A stretch of DNA of 64,000 nucleotides from Ensifer sesbaniae (GTDB lineage Bacteria > Pseudomonadota > Alphaproteobacteria > Rhizobiales > Rhizobiaceae): positions 2,260,060 to 2,324,059 of the forward strand of contig NZ_JABEKU010000002.1 in assembly GCF_013283665.1 (NCBI RefSeq), given 5' to 3'. Under the pieces are notes generated by a model. It saw only the letters and a program-made list of their open reading frames with translations. It searched no databases and was not told where the DNA came from. The position numbers were made by a program, and so were the translations under genes. This document shows, piece after piece, positions 1 to 10,464 of the stretch (position 1 is the stretch's first letter; each line of letters opens with the position of its first letter).

Positions 1-553
1 CGAGGGACCGCTGCCGAGGCACCGCGGCCTCGTGCCCTGCCGCATATGAAGGCATAGCGCTGGTTTCCTGCCAAACAACTGCACCGAAGACGCGCACGTC
101 CTCGGAGAGCCCGAAGAGGATTTCCTTATGCCGGATGGTGGCGGGCGCTCGTAGGCACCGACGCCGACCCCGATAACGGTGGCGCTTTCCATTACAGCCT
201 TGTAATCACCCTGTTTGAAGGCGGCCGAACCTGGTGTCGCCTGGTAGCGACAAGCTCGCGCCGCAGAGTGTCGGGCCGGCGCGCCGAGATTGTGCAGTCC
301 GATGCCGAGCGCGATGGTCGCAAGCGCAACCAGTCGGCCACCCCTGTCGTTGGGAGATCGACCTGATCGACAGGCAGATGCTTGATGCTTGCGACCGCAT
401 CCGCGCACTCGCCGAGCCATGACGACACGTATTTTGCCGACCTTAGGAAGCACACTCGGAGGATTGCCTATACACCGGGGCTGCTCGCAGGCCTCGATCT
501 CAGCACCGCCCTCGCCGCCCTCGCCGGCCGCCCCTTGCTGGAGGCGATCACGT
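1..553. other. No confident gene; unassigned stretch
   Basis: No reading frame here resembles a family I recognise. A minus-strand frame at 192-455 gives an 87-residue product that is Arg/Pro/Ser-rich, has no ribosome binding site I can see and matches no motif. Frames upstream of it on the same strand are short and would need frameshifts to join. The stretch may be a decayed gene next to the transposon remnant at 2.0-2.4 kb, but that is only inference from position. Confidence 0.4.
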
Positions 554-1993
554 TCAGGCCGCGCCGCGTTCCTCGTTCGGCCGAACGTTCTGGTTCAGCC
601 GGAAGAGGTTCTGCGGGTCGTAGCGCCGCTTGACCTCCACAAGTCGGCGGTAGTTGCCGCCATAGGCCGCCTCAACCCGGTCGACCTCGTCTTCCGGCAT
701 GAAATTGACGTAGGCTGTGCCAGCGGCATGGGGCTTGGCGGCCTCGAAGAGATGCCGCGCCCAATCGATGCAGGCCCGGTCCATCGCCGGATCGCGCCAG
801 CGGGCGTGCACATTCATGACGAAATGCGAACCGCGCTGCGGGAAAGCAGTCTCCTCGACTGCGATGCGACCGGCGGCCCCGCCGACATGGCCGATGAATA
901 TCTCGCATTCCGGCCCCGGCAGTTGCCGGATGGCATCGAGCAGTAAGCCCGTGGTCTGATCGGAAAGCTCCAGGAAATCATGGCTCTTCCAGTAGTTGCG
1001 CGCGCCGGGGGCCAGCAATGGATCGAAGGCCTGCTGCCAGGCGACGAAGGGATGCGGCGCGACGACGTCGGCGATCGGCCTGCCGATCGCGCGAAGGCCG
1101 GCCGTCGCCTTCTCACCCGCCTCGAGATCGCCGCAATAGCACATCGCGAGCACGAGCACCTCCTTGCCGTGCCACTCGGCAGGAAGGAACGGCAGCGGTG
1201 GAGCCTGCCGCATCACCACCCAGCAGGTGAGTTCGTCCGGCGCGTTTTCAAGCGCCTGCCGGTACTGCTGGAGCACGTTTTGCGCATCGGCGAAGGGATG
1301 GACGACGAGCCCGGAGAGAACCTCCGGCCCGAGATCGTGCAGTTCGAATTCGAACGCCGTGACGACGCCGAAATTCCCGCCGCCGCCTCTTAAGCCCCAG
1401 AAGAGGTCGCGGTGCTCCGTCGGGCTGGCGCGCACCAGTTCGCCGTTCGCCGTGACCACATCGGCCGAAAGCAGGTTATCGATCGTTAAACCGAACTTGC
1501 GCGTGATCCATCCAAAGCCACCGCCGAGCGTCAGGCCGGCAATGCCGGTCGTGGAATTTATGCCGGTCGGCAGGGCGAGGCGGAATGCCTGCGTCTCCTT
1601 GTCGACATCGGCAAGCGTCGCTCCCGGCTCGACCCAGGCCCTCTTCGTAGTCGCATCGACACGTACCGATTTCATAGGCGTCAAGTCGATCATCAGGCCG
1701 CCGTCGCAGACCCCGTTCCCGGCAATGTTGTGACCACCGCCACGCACGGCGACGAGCAGGTGGTTTTCAGCCGCGAAGCGAACCGCATGGGCGACATCGG
1801 CAGCCCCGGCGCACTGCACGATCAGTCCGGGCCTGCGGTCGATCATGGCGTTCCAGATCGTCCGCGACTCATCATAGGTGGCGTCGGTCGCGTTTAGGAC
1901 TCGACCGCGCAACCGTCCCGCCAGCACCTCGATCGCCGCGGCGCTGATCATTGTTACTCCCGCTTGCAGATTGGTGAGGCTCATATCGTCCAT
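554..1993 (-). CDS. FAD-linked oxidase with BBE domain (berberine-bridge-type oxidoreductase)
   Basis: A 479-residue flavoenzyme of the vanillyl-alcohol/berberine-bridge type, predicted to oxidise an alcohol or sugar-like substrate with O2; the substrate cannot be told. The FAD-binding PCMH fold covers roughly residues 45-220. The RGGGHN motif carries His88, the expected 8-alpha-histidyl FAD attachment site, and GLTLGGGFGWITRKFG follows. The second covalent Cys of bicovalent members is not evident. The C-terminal BBE segment (YVNFM...YDPQNLFRLNQN) is intact. The start at 1993 is chosen because GGAGG lies 7-8 bases upstream. The same frame stays open for 137 more codons, but those encode a transposase fragment. 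The gene is divergent from the sigma-54 activator at 2553. Family is secure; function is open. Confidence 0.85.
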   Translation of the reverse strand: MDDMSLTNLQAGVTMISAAAIEVLAGRLRGRVLNATDATYDESRTIWNAMIDRRPGLIVQCAGAADVAHAVRFAAENHLLVAVRGGGHNIAGNGVCDGGLMIDLTPMKSVRVDATTKRAWVEPGATLADVDKETQAFRLALPTGINSTTGIAGLTLGGGFGWITRKFGLTIDNLLSADVVTANGELVRASPTEHRDLFWGLRGGGGNFGVVTAFEFELHDLGPEVLSGLVVHPFADAQNVLQQYRQALENAPDELTCWVVMRQAPPLPFLPAEWHGKEVLVLAMCYCGDLEAGEKATAGLRAIGRPIADVVAPHPFVAWQQAFDPLLAPGARNYWKSHDFLELSDQTTGLLLDAIRQLPGPECEIFIGHVGGAAGRIAVEETAFPQRGSHFVMNVHARWRDPAMDRACIDWARHLFEAAKPHAAGTAYVNFMPEDEVDRVEAAYGGNYRRLVEVKRRYDPQNLFRLNQNVRPNEERGAA

Positions 1994-2404
1994 GATTCGC
2001 TCCTCCAACAGGAAGCATTGCCCCAGCGGCCAGCATTCTGCGCCTTTGCCGCGCACCCGGCAAGCGCGCCGGCGACCGCCATCCATAGCCCTTTGGGGTG
2101 CTGTCGGCCCAAATCGTCGATGCCGTGTTCCCCCCATCACGACCTTCCGGAGTTGAGGAAGCATTGTCGAATGCAGAGGCGTGTGCGTTGTCGCTGTGAA
2201 CCGGAACCGGCAATCTCCGGTTGAACATTGATCCAGCCAAGACCGGGCGCGTCGCTTGCCCATGTCCCGACCAGCGATCGCGATCGAACGTTTGTAGCCG
2301 CAGGCCCGGCAGACCCGACCATCGGGCGACACCATGCTTTCCAGCAATCTGCGGCAATGTACCTCGTCGCGGAAGCCCGCAACCATCTCCTCTCTCAACG
2401 ACAA
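1994..2404 (-). pseudogene. N-terminal stub of an IS1595-family transposase
   Basis: The frame upstream of the oxidase encodes a stretch that looks like the zinc-ribbon N-terminus of IS1595/ISXO2-type transposases. It has a leading FRDEVHCRRLLESM-like helix, then PDGRVCRACGY with one CxxC, a second pair CSTGDC, then FRFTATTHTPLHSTMLPQLRK, which resembles the family's T-x-x-TPLHSTKLPLRKW block. After about residue 90 the similarity stops, and the DDE catalytic domain is missing. The stub is in frame with the downstream oxidase, so an annotator taking the longest frame would fuse them. I read it as the relic of an insertion followed by deletion. No terminal inverted repeats were found. Confidence 0.6.
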
Positions 2405-2552
2405 TGCTGTCTTTGGTTGATAAGCCGCGTTGTTCGGCAGGCGCTATGCCCTCCTATGGAGAATGACGCACAATCTCGTCCGTTGCATCCTGAGAGATGT
2501 GCATTGTCGATACGCCGAGAGTGTGTCAGCTTCCCGTGTAGGAGGATGGTCG

Positions 2553-4424
<1,872 letters not shown>

Positions 4425-4431
4425 CGCAACG

Positions 4432-4462
4432 TCTGCAACACCTGTTGCAGAGCAACTGTTGC
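4432..4462 (+). promoter_or_regulatory. Tandem palindromic upstream activator sites for the sigma-54 activator
   Basis: Positions 4432-4451 form a perfect inverted repeat, TCTGCAACA-CC-TGTTGCAGA. It is followed at once by GCAAC-T-GTTGC at 4452-4462. Another GCAAC half-site precedes at 4426-4430. They lie about 75-105 bp upstream of the -24/-12 promoter, the usual range for bacterial enhancer-binding proteins, and begin only 8 bases after the activator's stop codon. AcoR-type activators bind TGTTGCA-like palindromes, so assignment to the 2553-4424 product is a strong inference. Confidence 0.8.
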
Positions 4463-4534
4463 ATTCCCTGAATGCCTTCGACGAAGAGCTTTTTAAGCCA
4501 TTGATATCACGCCGCAAATAGGCGTCCCGTCGAT

Positions 4535-4550
4535 TTGGCATGCCGTTTGC
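4535..4550 (+). promoter_or_regulatory. Sigma-54 (RpoN) -24/-12 promoter
   Basis: TTGGCATG-CCGT-TTGC matches the RpoN consensus TGGCACG-N4-TTGC with one change. The invariant GG (4537-4538) and GC (4549-4550) are separated by exactly 10 bp. It ends 36 bases before the ATG at 4587 and lies downstream of the palindromic activator sites, so the architecture is complete. Confidence 0.88.
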
Positions 4551-4586
4551 TGCGCCTCCTGTGCAAGAACAACAGGAGGAAACGAA

Positions 4587-5660
4587 ATGAAAGCTCTGCG
4601 CTTTCACGCCGCCAGGGATTTACGCATCGATGAAGTCGAGGCCCCACCGGAGCCTGGGCCAGGTGAGGTGCTGGTGGAAAATCGGTTCTGCGGCATCTGC
4701 GGGACCGATCTGCATGAATATGCCTATGGTCCGATCTTCATCCCGAAGGAACCGCATCCCTTCACCGGCGCCCATGGGCCGCAGATTCTCGGTCATGAAT
4801 TCGGCGGCGTGGTGAAGGCGATCGGCGAAGGGGTCAGCCATGTGAAGCCGGGCGACCGGGTCTCGATCCAGCCTTTGATCATGCCGCGCCGTGGCGACTA
4901 CTATGCCGATCGCGGCCTGTTTCACCTGAGCGCCGACCTCGCTCTTGCAGGGCTCTCCTGGCATTCCGGCGGGATGGCGCAAGCCGCCCTTCTCAACGAC
5001 TACAACGTGCAGCCCATACCCGATGCCCTGTCAGACGAGGAGGCTGCGCTGATCGAACCGACCGCAGTCGCCGTTTATGCCTGCGACCGCGGTGGCGTCA
5101 CTGCGGGCAACAGCGTGCTGGTCACCGGCGCGGGACCGATCGGCATTCTCGTCGCCATGGCCGCGCGAGCCGCCGGCGCATCGAAGATCTTCCTCTCCGA
5201 CCTCAACGACACCCGGCTGGCGCTGGCAAAGGAGGCGCTTGGCGAAGTCCGCACGATCAACCCCAAAATGGAAAAGGTCAGCGACGTCGTGCAAGCCGAG
5301 ACCGAGGGCGGCGTCGGTTGCGACGTCGCAATCGAATGCGTCGGCAACGAACATGCACTCAAGAACTGCGCAAGCGCCGTGCGCAAGCAGGGTGTCGTGG
5401 TACAGACCGGTCTTCATCCCGGCGAAAACCCGCTGAACTGGTTCGACGTGACCTTCAAGGACATCGATATCCGCGGTTCCTGGGCCTACCCGACCCATTA
5501 CTGGCCGCGGGTCGCACGCCTGATCGCCAGCGGCCAGATACCGGCCCGCCGCATCGTCACCAAATATGTCTCGCTCGCCGAGGCCGTTTCGGCCGGGTTC
5601 GACCAGTTGCTCGACCCCGCCGGCACTCATCTGAAAATTCTGATCGACCTCAAGCGCTAG
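4587..5660 (+). CDS. Zinc-type alcohol dehydrogenase (2,3-butanediol/sorbitol dehydrogenase-like)
   Basis: A 357-residue medium-chain dehydrogenase/reductase predicted to oxidise a secondary alcohol or diol with NAD(P). Catalytic-zinc ligands are visible: Cys38 in CGICGTDLHEY, His70-Glu71 in GHEFGG, and Glu157 in IEPTAVA. The Rossmann motif GAGPIG starts at about residue 181. The lobe that normally holds four structural-zinc cysteines reads PLIMPRRGDYYADRG and has none, so the structural zinc is probably lost. AACAGGAGG lies before the start. It is the first gene after the RpoN promoter, and a monooxygenase follows 67 bp downstream, so the two probably act on the same compound. Butanediol/acetoin chemistry is a guess from the AcoR-like regulator. 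Confidence 0.85.
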   Translation: MKALRFHAARDLRIDEVEAPPEPGPGEVLVENRFCGICGTDLHEYAYGPIFIPKEPHPFTGAHGPQILGHEFGGVVKAIGEGVSHVKPGDRVSIQPLIMPRRGDYYADRGLFHLSADLALAGLSWHSGGMAQAALLNDYNVQPIPDALSDEEAALIEPTAVAVYACDRGGVTAGNSVLVTGAGPIGILVAMAARAAGASKIFLSDLNDTRLALAKEALGEVRTINPKMEKVSDVVQAETEGGVGCDVAIECVGNEHALKNCASAVRKQGVVVQTGLHPGENPLNWFDVTFKDIDIRGSWAYPTHYWPRVARLIASGQIPARRIVTKYVSLAEAVSAGFDQLLDPAGTHLKILIDLKR

Positions 5661-5727
5661 GCCGATCCGCGTTGCGGGACGGTTGAAGAGCCGCCCCGTT
5701 TTCCATCGAAGAGCAGGAGGAGAAACA

Positions 5728-7527
5728 ATGCTCGACAAGACCCCCACCACCCGCGTCCAGGCACTGCTTGATGCCTTTGGCGTCGCACTCGAAGCCGGCC
5801 GCATCGACGATGCGACCAGCCTCTTTGCCGAGGAATGCTACTGGCGCGATCTCGTCGCCTTCACCTGGAACATCAAGACCGTCGAGGGGCGCGATCAGGT
5901 ACGCGACATGCTTCTTGCGCAGCTTGCCTCCGCAAAGCCCTCCAACTGGCGCGTCGCCGCCGGCGAGGAAGCGACAGAGGCGGATGGCGTACTCGAAAGC
6001 TGGATCTCGTTCGAGACGGCGACCGGGCGCGGCTATGGCCTCGTGCGCATCAAGAACGGCCTCATCTGGACGCTACTGACGGCACTGGCAGAACTCAAAG
6101 GTCACGAGGAGAAATCCGGCTTCACCCGCCCGCTCGGTGCCAAGCACGGCCAGAATGTCGGCGCGAAGACCTGGAAGGAGGAGCGCGAGCACGAGGAGCG
6201 CACGCTCGGTTATGAGACGCAGCCCTATGTCGTGATCATCGGCGGCGGACAGGGCGGCATTGCGCTGGGTGCCAGGCTTCGCCAACTGGGCGTGCCCACC
6301 ATCATCCTCGAGAAAAACGATCGGCCGGGCGACAGCTGGCGCAAGCGCTACAAGTCGCTCTGCCTGCACGACCCGGTCTGGTACGATCACCTGCCCTACA
6401 TCGATTTCCCGAAGAACTGGCCGGTCTTCGCGCCGAAGGACAAGATCGGCGACTGGCTGGAATTCTATACGAAGGTAATGGAGCTGAACTACTGGACGCG
6501 CTCCACCGCCAAGTCGGCGAAATGGGACGAAGCCACGAAGGAATGGACGATCGTGGTCGACCGCGACGGCGAGGAAGTGTTGCTGCGCCCGAAGCAGCTC
6601 GTCTTCGCAACCGGTATGTCCGGCAAGGCAAACATTCCGGACTTCAAGGGCCGCGAGCGCTTCAAGGGCGAGCAGCATCATTCCTCGCAGCATCCGGGGC
6701 CGGATGGCTACAAGGGCAAGAAGGTCGTCGTCATCGGCTCGAACAATTCGGCCCATGACATCTGCGCGGCCCTTTACGAAGGGGGCGTCGACGTCACGAT
6801 GATCCAGCGCTCGACGACCCATATCGTCAAGTCCGACACGCTGATGGACATCGGCCTCGGCGCGCTCTACTCCGAACAGGCGCTGGCAAATGGCGTGACG
6901 ACGGCCAAGGCGGATCTCATCTTCGCCTCGCTCCCCTACCGGATCATGCACGAGTTCCAGATCCCGCTTTACGACAAGATGCGCGAGCGCGATGCCGACT
7001 TCTATGCGGCGCTGGAGAAAGCCGGCTTCCAGCTCGATTGGGGCGCTGACGGCTCGGGTCTTTTCATGAAGTATCTGCGCCGCGGATCCGGCTACTATAT
7101 CGATATCGGCGCTTCGCAGCTGATCATCGACGGCAAGGTGAAACTTGCCGCGGGACAGGTGGAAGAGATCACCGAAACCTCCGTAAAACTGTCTGACGGC
7201 AAGGAACTCCCGGCCGACGTCATCGTCTATGCGACGGGCTACGGCTCGATGAACGGCTGGGTCGCCGATCTCATAGACCAGGAAACCGCCGACAAGGTCG
7301 GCAAGGTCTGGGGGCTCGGCTCCGATACGCCGAAGGATCCCGGCCCCTGGGAGGGCGAGCAACGCAACATGTGGAAGCCGACGCAACAGGAGGCGCTGTG
7401 GTTCCACGGCGGCAACCTGCACCAGTCGCGCCACTACTCGCAGTATCTCTCGCTGCAACTGAAGGCGCGCTTGGAAGGTATTCACACACCGGTCTACGGC
7501 CTGCAAAGCGTTCATCACAAACGCTGA
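5728..7527 (+). CDS. NTF2-fused flavin-containing monooxygenase
   Basis: A 599-residue protein with two parts. Residues 1 to about 130 look like an NTF2/SnoaL-type domain (VQALLDAFGVALEAGRIDDATSLF). The remainder is a class B flavin monooxygenase: FAD motif GGGQGG at 172-177, FMO/BVMO fingerprint FKGEQHHSSQH at 312-322 (FxGxxxHxxxH, an unusual last residue), NADPH motif GSNNSA at 337-342, and a late ATG motif (VIVYATGYGS). It should insert one O2 atom into a soft nucleophile or a carbonyl. The start at 5728 has CAGGAGGAG upstream. It is co-transcribed with the dehydrogenase under the RpoN promoter and ends at a strong hairpin. A route of alcohol to ketone to ester is possible but not shown. 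Confidence 0.85.
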   Translation: MLDKTPTTRVQALLDAFGVALEAGRIDDATSLFAEECYWRDLVAFTWNIKTVEGRDQVRDMLLAQLASAKPSNWRVAAGEEATEADGVLESWISFETATGRGYGLVRIKNGLIWTLLTALAELKGHEEKSGFTRPLGAKHGQNVGAKTWKEEREHEERTLGYETQPYVVIIGGGQGGIALGARLRQLGVPTIILEKNDRPGDSWRKRYKSLCLHDPVWYDHLPYIDFPKNWPVFAPKDKIGDWLEFYTKVMELNYWTRSTAKSAKWDEATKEWTIVVDRDGEEVLLRPKQLVFATGMSGKANIPDFKGRERFKGEQHHSSQHPGPDGYKGKKVVVIGSNNSAHDICAALYEGGVDVTMIQRSTTHIVKSDTLMDIGLGALYSEQALANGVTTAKADLIFASLPYRIMHEFQIPLYDKMRERDADFYAALEKAGFQLDWGADGSGLFMKYLRRGSGYYIDIGASQLIIDGKVKLAAGQVEEITETSVKLSDGKELPADVIVYATGYGSMNGWVADLIDQETADKVGKVWGLGSDTPKDPGPWEGEQRNMWKPTQQEALWFHGGNLHQSRHYSQYLSLQLKARLEGIHTPVYGLQSVHHKR

Positions 7528-7537
7528 TTGAAGCCAG

Positions 7538-7572
7538 ACGACGAGAGGGCGGTTTGACCGCCCTCTCGTCGT
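7538..7572 (+). terminator. Strong hairpin terminator after the monooxygenase
   Basis: A perfect 15-bp inverted repeat (ACGACGAGAGGGCGG and its complement) around a TTTGA loop starts 10 bases after the stop codon at 7527. There is no U-run after it, so termination may be inefficient or need Rho. Confidence 0.75.
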
Positions 7573-7735
7573 GCCCGGCCGGGTCCATTGAAAAGAGGCT
7601 GGCAAATAACGACTCAGGTCCAGCTCGGTAGGGGCGGCGCCGTCAGAGGTTCACCGGGGACGGATCGCATTCGACAATGCCAAGCTCTTGAAGGAAGTCG
7701 AACCGCGGGCCGCAAAGCATGCATTGATGTTGTGT

Positions 7736-8028
7736 CTACTCGTCGCCGAACTCGAAGGGCCAAATCTGGGCGCCATGCAAAATACGAAGAATGCGATTCG
7801 ATCCACCATCAGCATGTAGGCTGCGATGTATGGTGTGCGTGGGATTACCAACTCCCGCGTTCCCTCTATTCGACCAGGTCGACCGCTTTCGGGAAAATCG
7901 AGGAGACGGCGAACGGCTCGCGCAATCTCCTCGTCGACGTGAACCGCCGCCTTCGGGTTCTCATTTTCAATGTAAGTGAAGATGGCATCGCGATCGTCAA
8001 GCGCATACTGCGCCCAGACAATCCTCAT
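7736..8028 (-). pseudogene. RelE/ParE-family toxin, frameshifted near the C-terminus
   Basis: The first ~75 residues are a clear RelE/ParE toxin (ALDDRDAIFTYIENENPKAAVHVDEEI, RLLDFPESGRPGRIEGTRELVIPRTPYIAAYMLMVDRI). At about 7793-7798 the frame changes. The family-typical ending ILRILHGAQIWPFEFGDE followed by a stop at 7736-7738 is in a different frame, reached if one C is restored in ATCGCATTC. In the actual frame the protein runs on to 7651 with a foreign 50-residue tail. The start overlaps the antitoxin stop by ATGA. The conserved C-terminal strand that completes the toxin fold is lost, so the toxin is probably inactive, unless the base is a sequencing error. Confidence 0.75.
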
Positions 8029-8333
8029 CGGCCGCCCGCTCCGGATTTACGCGCAGCCGCCATCCGACGCTCGCGGAATCGAGCCTCCGCGTCGCCATCC
8101 TCGAGATCGGGTCGCGTGTCTTCAAGAGCCTGCAACACCTTCGCGCGGAACCAGGCATCATGAGCGTCAGTGCCACCAACCAGTTCCAGTGGAAGCGAGC
8201 CTTCGTTTGCCGTTCGAGTTAAAAGGATTCGAACAGCATCCGAAACCGTCAGTCCCATATTCTGTAGGACAGCAGTAGCGCGGTCCCGAATATCGGGATC
8301 AATCCGAGTCTGTACGATTGCATTTGAAACCAT
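8025..8333 (-). CDS. RelB/DinJ-family antitoxin
   Basis: A 102-residue protein whose N-terminus (VQTRIDPDIRDRATAVLQNMGLTVSDAVRILLTRTANEG) is the ribbon-helix-helix DNA-binding unit of RelB/DinJ antitoxins. The charged C-terminus (EDGDAEARFRERRMAAA) is the part expected to wrap the toxin. It is the first gene of a two-gene operon and overlaps the toxin by 4 bp. A palindrome 22-41 bp upstream is a likely autoregulatory operator. The antitoxin is intact while its toxin is frameshifted. Confidence 0.88.
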   Translation of the reverse strand: MVSNAIVQTRIDPDIRDRATAVLQNMGLTVSDAVRILLTRTANEGSLPLELVGGTDAHDAWFRAKVLQALEDTRPDLEDGDAEARFRERRMAAARKSGAGGR

Positions 8334-8355
8334 CGCAAATCTCCTTCGGTTTCAG

Positions 8356-8375
8356 TGTAATGCAATTGCATGACA
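8356..8375. promoter_or_regulatory. Likely operator of the toxin-antitoxin operon
   Basis: TGTAATGCAATTGCATGACA is symmetric over 20 bp apart from one position pair. Its core ATGCAATTGCAT at 8360-8371 is a perfect 12-bp palindrome. It lies just upstream of the antitoxin start, where ribbon-helix-helix antitoxins bind to repress their own promoter. Confidence 0.6.
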
Positions 8376-8559
8376 AACTTCAGTCCAGCCATACACGCCG
8401 AGCATTCCGGTCGATATATCATGCACTTCGGTCAGCTTTTCCAAACGTTCTTTTCTACGTGCGGTCCCCCTTGTGCCGCGGGCGCTTTGTAATTGGCGGT
8501 ATTGCTAACCGTGTTTTTTTTGCAGCCCCACGGCCCTGAAGCGCACTCGAACTGGGGCC

Positions 8560-9609
8560 TCATCCAAACCGATGGCCGTTCGCATCGAACATGTGGAGAG
8601 CATCGGCGCTCGCCCCGACTTTCACCGCGTCGCCGATCGCGTTGCGGGCACGCCCGGAAACGCGAAAGATCAGTTCACTGCCGTTTTCGAGCCTGCCGTG
8701 CAGCAGGCTTTCGGCTCCGACCAGTTCGATCCCGTCGACGCGAACCGTCGCCTCGAAGGCCGGAGCCGGACCATTGGCAAGTATCGGGGAAAGGTCCTCT
8801 GGACGGACGCCCAGCGTAAAGTCACCATTCGGACGCGCCACGTCAGGGGCGAGCGACCAGCCCGCCGACGCGTCCCTGCCGTGCAGCAGGTTCATGGAAG
8901 GCGAGCCGATGAAGGTGGCGACAAAGGTGGTCGCGGGCTTCTCGTAGAGCTCCAGCGGCGTGCCGACCTGTTCGATCCGGCCGGCGCTGACGACAACGAG
9001 CCGATCGGCGAGCGTCATCGCTTCCATCTGATCGTGTGTGACATAGACGCTCGTCGTCCCGAGGGAGCGCTGCAGCCGCTTGATCTCTATACGCATCTGC
9101 CCGCGCAGCTTCGCGTCGAGGTTTGACAGCGGCTCGTCAAAGAGAAAGGCCGCGGGTTGGCGAACGATGGCCCGTCCCATGGCAACCCGCTGGCGCTGGC
9201 CGCCCGAGAGCTGCCGCGGCTTCCGGTCGAGATAGGGTTCGATCTCCAGTGTCTTCGCCGCGGCGGCGATGCGCCGATCGATCTCGGCACTCGGTGTTTT
9301 CCGGTTCTTGAGACCATAGGCGAGGTTCTGTCGCACGGTCATATGCGGATAGAGCGCGTAATTCTGGAACACCATGGCGATGTCGCGTTCCGCCGGCTCG
9401 ACATCGTTGACCTGGCGCCCGCCGATGAGGATATCGCCGCCCGTAATGCCTTCGAGGCCTGCGATCATGCGCAAAAGCGTGGACTTGCCACATCCCGACG
9501 GGCCGACCAGAACGACGAACTCGCCGTCGTCGATGTCGAGCGAAACGCCCTTGATCGCCTCCACCGTGCCGTAGGACTTGCGGACGTCTTTGAGGGTAAT
9601 CTCAGCCAT
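8560..9609 (-). CDS. ugpC: sn-glycerol-3-phosphate ABC transporter, ATP-binding protein UgpC
   Basis: A 349-residue CUT1-family ATPase that powers import through UgpAE at the inner membrane. Walker A is GPSGCGKST, the Q-loop [12 protein letters not shown], the signature [14 protein letters not shown] and Walker [12 protein letters not shown]. It has the C-terminal regulatory TOBE-like extension typical of MalK/UgpC ([13 protein letters not shown]). It is the last gene of ugpBAEC, and its ATG overlaps the ugpE stop by one base. Substrate assignment rests on the UgpB-like binding protein in the operon. The ATPase itself would be indistinguishable from other CUT1 ATPases. Confidence 0.88.
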   Translation of the reverse strand: MAEITLKDVRKSYGTVEAIKGVSLDIDDGEFVVLVGPSGCGKSTLLRMIAGLEGITGGDILIGGRQVNDVEPAERDIAMVFQNYALYPHMTVRQNLAYGLKNRKTPSAEIDRRIAAAAKTLEIEPYLDRKPRQLSGGQRQRVAMGRAIVRQPAAFLFDEPLSNLDAKLRGQMRIEIKRLQRSLGTTSVYVTHDQMEAMTLADRLVVVSAGRIEQVGTPLELYEKPATTFVATFIGSPSMNLLHGRDASAGWSLAPDVARPNGDFTLGVRPEDLSPILANGPAPAFEATVRVDGIELVGAESLLHGRLENGSELIFRVSGRARNAIGDAVKVGASADALHMFDANGHRFG

Positions 9610-10457
9610 TACTTTTCTGTCTCCACAAGGCCTTTGACGAACCAGCGCTGCATCAGCACGACGACGAGAATGGGGGGAATGATCGCAAGGATTGCGGTCA
9701 CCATGACATAATTCCAGGGGGTCGAAGCGTCGGTGAAATCGATCATCCGCCTGAGCCCGATGATGATCGTGTTCATTTTCGCATCGTTGGTCACGAGCAG
9801 CGGCCAGAGATATTGGGTCCAGCCATAGATGAAGAGAATGACGAAGAGCGCAGCAATGTTCGTTGCCGAGAGCGGCAGCAGGATGTCCCGCATGAAGCGG
9901 AACGGACCGGCATTGTCGATGCGTGCGGCCTCGACCAGTTCGCCCGGTATCGTCAGGAAGAACTGGCGAAAGAGGAAAGTCGCCGTGGCCGAAGCCATCA
10001 GAGGCAGCGTCAAACCCGCATAGGTGTCGATCAGGCCGAGGTCGACGATCACCTTGTAGGTCGGCAGGATACGCACCTCGACCGGAAGCATCAGGGTGAT
10101 GAAGATCATCCAGAAGAACAGCATTTTCAGCGGGAAACGAAAGAAGACGATCGCGAAGGCCGACAGGAAGGAAATCACGATCTTGCCGACGGCAATCGCG
10201 ATCGCCACGACCGTCGAATTGAACAGCAGCCGCTCGAGGCTGACGCCGACGACGCGCTCGACGCCGCCGCCGACCGCCTCCCTGTAGTTCGAGACGAGAT
10301 GATCGCCGACCGCAAGCGACATGGGTGGCCGCACGATCTCAATCGAAGTGTGCGTGGAAGCGACGAAGGTGTAGTAGATCGGCAGCGCGACGATGATGAT
10401 CCCGAGCACGAGCACCAAGTGGCTGATCAGGGTGGAAATCGGACGATTCTCGATCAT
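9609..10457 (-). CDS. ugpE: sn-glycerol-3-phosphate ABC transporter permease UgpE
   Basis: A 282-residue CUT1 permease with about six membrane spans (first [22 protein letters not shown]). The EAA loop is [24 protein letters not shown], which contacts the ATPase. The segment [12 protein letters not shown] is typical of UgpE/MalG partners. It begins 7 bases after ugpA stops and ends overlapping ugpC, so the three are translated as a unit. Confidence 0.9.
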   Translation of the reverse strand: MIENRPISTLISHLVLVLGIIIVALPIYYTFVASTHTSIEIVRPPMSLAVGDHLVSNYREAVGGGVERVVGVSLERLLFNSTVVAIAIAVGKIVISFLSAFAIVFFRFPLKMLFFWMIFITLMLPVEVRILPTYKVIVDLGLIDTYAGLTLPLMASATATFLFRQFFLTIPGELVEAARIDNAGPFRFMRDILLPLSATNIAALFVILFIYGWTQYLWPLLVTNDAKMNTIIIGLRRMIDFTDASTPWNYVMVTAILAIIPPILVVVLMQRWFVKGLVETEK

Positions 10458-10464
10458 CGGCTTC

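Noticed and set aside
6073..7605. 510-codon minus-strand frame
   Set aside because: Antisense to the flavin monooxygenase and extends into its terminator; no family features.
8513..8520. T-run at 8513-8520 as a terminator
   Set aside because: It has no stem upstream, and no plus-strand gene ends there; ugpC ends nearby on the other strand, where this would be an A-run.
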